Source: a bacterium (GTDB lineage Bacteria > Desulfobacterota > UBA8473). Taken from it: a DNA stretch of 15,813 bases. This document shows, piece after piece, positions 14,630 to 15,813 of the stretch. The translations under genes were made by a program, and so were the position numbers. The first letter of the stretch is position 1. Every line of letters begins with the position of its first letter. Where the stretch lies: NCBI GenBank assembly GCA_009773075.1, contig WOUX01000015.1, positions 1-15,813 on the forward strand, written 5' to 3'. The notes beneath the pieces are model-generated. The model made no database searches, was not told where the DNA came from, and saw only the letters and a program-made list of their open reading frames with translations.

Positions 14630-15022
14630 CTATCTTTTTGAGAACTGGTATTTTGCTCTGGCTCCTTTTTGCCCGTATTTTTTTCGTTCTTTGACCCTGG
14701 AATCCCTGGTAATAAACCCAGCTTTTTTTAAGACAGGACGGAAATCAACGTTTATCTCCAATAAGGCCTTTGTGATACCGTGTCTTATTGCTCCAGCCTG
14801 ACCCGAGATTCCCCCGCCATGAACATTGGCAAGGACATCATACTTCCCTGCTGTATCGGTAAAGTCAAATGGTTGTTGTATAATCATCTTCAAGATTTCA
14901 CGTTTAAAGTATTCATCAAGAGATTTATCGTTAATCTTAAATTCACCACTACCTGATTTCAACCAAACCCTGGCAATGGATGTCTTTCTCTTGCCTGTTG
15001 CGTAGAACCTGTCTTCTGCCAT
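14630..15022 (-). CDS. rpsI: 30S ribosomal protein S9
   Basis: S9, 130 residues, full length. It shows FYATGKRKTSIARVW at the start, the middle block HGGGISGQAGAIRHGITKAL, and the basic C-terminal tail RDSRVKERKKYGQKGARAKYQFSKR, whose last residues reach the P-site tRNA. The ATG at 15022 has GAGGAG upstream. It follows rplM by 66 bases, as usual, and is ended by the terminator described at 14585-14614. Confidence 0.98.
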   Translation of the reverse strand: MAEDRFYATGKRKTSIARVWLKSGSGEFKINDKSLDEYFKREILKMIIQQPFDFTDTAGKYDVLANVHGGGISGQAGAIRHGITKALLEINVDFRPVLKKAGFITRDSRVKERKKYGQKGARAKYQFSKR

Positions 15023-15088
15023 TACAAAAACTCCTCAATTCGGTAGTCCAATAATTTACTGGAAAGTGATATGAAAGTCGCCATTTTT

Positions 15089-15517
15089 TTAAATAGTTAA
15101 TATTTCAGGATTCTGAGCCTGGTGGGGATGTTCTTCTCCGGCGTATACCTTTAGTTTCTTAATCATATTTCTGCCAAGGCTATTCTTTGGCAGCATACCT
15201 TTGACAACCAGACTTATAAGGTCTTCGGGGTTTTTTTGTTGTAACTTTTCTGCAGTAGTTGATTTAATTCCACCAGGATATCCACTGTGGCGATAGTAAA
15301 CCTTTTGTTTTAGCTTCTTGCCTGTTAGGAGAACCTTTTCTGCATTTATTACAATTACAAAATCGCCAGTATCTATATGGGGAGTATAGATAGGGTTGTG
15401 CTTGCCTCTTAATCTCACAGCGATTTGACTTGCCAATCTACCGAGTATTTTTCCATTGGCATCTATTAGGCACCACTTTCTCTCAACTTCATTCTTCTTA
15501 GCACTGAAAGTCTTCAT
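15089..15517 (-). CDS. rplM: 50S ribosomal protein L13
   Basis: L13, 142 residues from the start I choose. The frame is open four codons further (GTG at 15529), but that GTG forms part of the ribosome site GTGGAG, and the family begins MKTFSAKKNEVERKWCLIDA, so ATG at 15517 is the right start. Later blocks are GRLASQIAVRLRGKHNPIYTPHIDTGD, the HSGYPGGIKS region and the PKNSLGRNMIKKLKVYAGEEHPH end. First gene of the rplM-rpsI pair. Confidence 0.97.
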   Translation of the reverse strand: MKTFSAKKNEVERKWCLIDANGKILGRLASQIAVRLRGKHNPIYTPHIDTGDFVIVINAEKVLLTGKKLKQKVYYRHSGYPGGIKSTTAEKLQQKNPEDLISLVVKGMLPKNSLGRNMIKKLKVYAGEEHPHQAQNPEILTI

Positions 15518-15550
15518 TATATGCTCCACGCTTAAAATAATAAGTTTTAT

Positions 15551-15579
15551 AAACTAATATATTCCCTCACTTTTGTCAA
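15551..15579 (-). promoter_or_regulatory. Probable promoter of rplM-rpsI
   Basis: On the minus strand a perfect -35 TTGACA (15579-15574) is followed after 17 bases by TAGTTT (15556-15551), a poor -10 with 3 of 6 matches; TATTAG overlaps it at a shorter spacing. It lies about 35 bases before the rplM start. The -35 makes a promoter likely, but the exact -10 is unsure. Confidence 0.5.
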
Positions 15580-15642
15580 GGAAAATGTGGAGTTTTTGTT
15601 AATGCAATTTAGAAATGGGCAAAAGGGGGCTATATTATGCAA

Positions 15643-15671
15643 TTGATTTTTTAAACTTCATGCACTATATT
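15643..15671 (+). promoter_or_regulatory. Promoter reading out of the right end
   Basis: TTGATT (15643-15648) and TATATT (15666-15671) have the optimal 17-base spacing. The transcript would start near 15678 and pass the heptad repeat, the palindrome and the boxA-like site, as expected for an rRNA leader. The stretch from 15518 to the end has no gene. Confidence 0.65.
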
Positions 15672-15685
15672 AAACAGTAACCACT

Positions 15686-15713
15686 CAGAAGCCAGAATCC
15701 AGAAGTCAGGATG
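15686..15713 (+). repeat. Heptameric tandem repeat, CAGAAGC type
   Basis: Four 7-base units: CAGAAGC, CAGAATC, CAGAAGT, CAGGATG. The period equals that of the other two tracts, but the second half of the unit differs, so this is a related class and not the same sequence. The last unit runs into the palindrome at 15706. Confidence 0.6.
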
Positions 15714-15733
15714 AACTAATTCGTTCATCCTGA
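15706..15733 (+). repeat. Perfect palindrome, 11-bp arms
   Basis: TCAGGATGAAC (15706-15716) and GTTCATCCTGA (15723-15733) are perfect inverted copies around the loop TAATTC. It has no T-run beyond TGAAAAATG, so it is no classical terminator. A decayed copy is at 84-103, in the same window orientation although the boxA sites are inverted. Confidence 0.75.
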
Positions 15734-15767
15734 AAAATGCGGCATGGAACCCGCGTAAACATTGATA

Positions 15768-15787
15768 CTGTTCTTTGAAAACTGAAG
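15768..15787 (+). promoter_or_regulatory. boxA-like antitermination site, right end
   Basis: CTGTTCTTTGAAAACTGAAG fits the boxA element of rRNA leaders and spacers, in form closest to the Bacillus-type TGTTCTTTGAAAACT. It lies about 90 bases behind a probable start site and is followed by a TTGTGG block also seen at the left end. A 16S or 23S gene should begin beyond the window. Confidence 0.7.
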
Positions 15788-15813
15788 AAAGTTGTGGATT
15801 TTAGTTGTTTTTA

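Noticed and set aside
14395..14694. 99-codon plus-strand open frame across argC, terminator and rpsI
   Set aside because: It runs antisense over two well-supported genes and a terminator; no recognisable domain.
15524..15592. CTCCAC/GTGGAG inverted pair on both sides of the rplM promoter
   Set aside because: One arm is the rplM ribosome site and the other lies upstream of the promoter, so they would not share a transcript; six bases can match by chance.
1..15813. CRISPR array, tRNA genes, toxin-antitoxin or defence genes
   Set aside because: I looked for spaced direct repeats, cloverleaf features and known small gene pairs and saw none; the only repeats are the heptads and palindromes listed.

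Overview
The window is a dense block of bacterial housekeeping genes, AT-rich by eye, with no CRISPR array, defence island, biosynthetic cluster or prophage that I can recognise. The organism is a diderm: lolA (periplasmic lipoprotein carrier) and rfaE1/hldA (LPS heptose synthesis) imply an outer membrane. The mix of a CarD/CdnL regulator, a YacL-type PIN-TRAM protein, RemA (DUF370), DUF4416 and the order rplM-rpsI-argC is what I would expect from Desulfobacterota, Nitrospirota or a related candidate phylum. This placement is inference from gene content and order.

Layout, plus strand: carD; a frameshifted yacL-like gene; ispD; ispF; plsC; ftsK/spoIIIE; lolA; rimO; a DksA/TraR-type zinc-finger gene; rfaE1; a DUF4416 gene; a broken yicC; a roughly 150 bp MITE-like palindrome; remA; gmk; pyrF. 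Minus strand, converging on pyrF: rplM, rpsI, a strong terminator, argC. Stop/start overlaps (plsC-ftsK, ftsK-lolA, rfaE1-DUF4416) point to operons. The genes cover MEP isoprenoid synthesis (ispD, ispF), phospholipid and envelope biogenesis (plsC, lolA, rfaE1), chromosome segregation (ftsK), ribosome synthesis and modification (rplM, rpsI, rimO), transcription control (carD, dksA-like, remA) and nucleotide or arginine synthesis (gmk, pyrF, argC).

The two ends are the unusual part. Each carries a boxA-like antitermination sequence (19 of 20 bases the same, inverted relative to each other, pointing outward), as found in rRNA operon leaders. The block probably lies between two divergent rRNA operons, and the sequence may stop there because rRNA repeats break assemblies. 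Nearby are 7-bp tandem repeats (also present before the dksA-like gene) and two copies of a palindromic element.

Two normally conserved genes, yacL and yicC, are each split by a frame disruption. Either they are real lesions or they are sequence errors; the bases alone cannot decide. I did not find a convincing new multi-gene system. The most interesting signals are the interspersed repeats, the terminator directly before argC, and the two broken genes.
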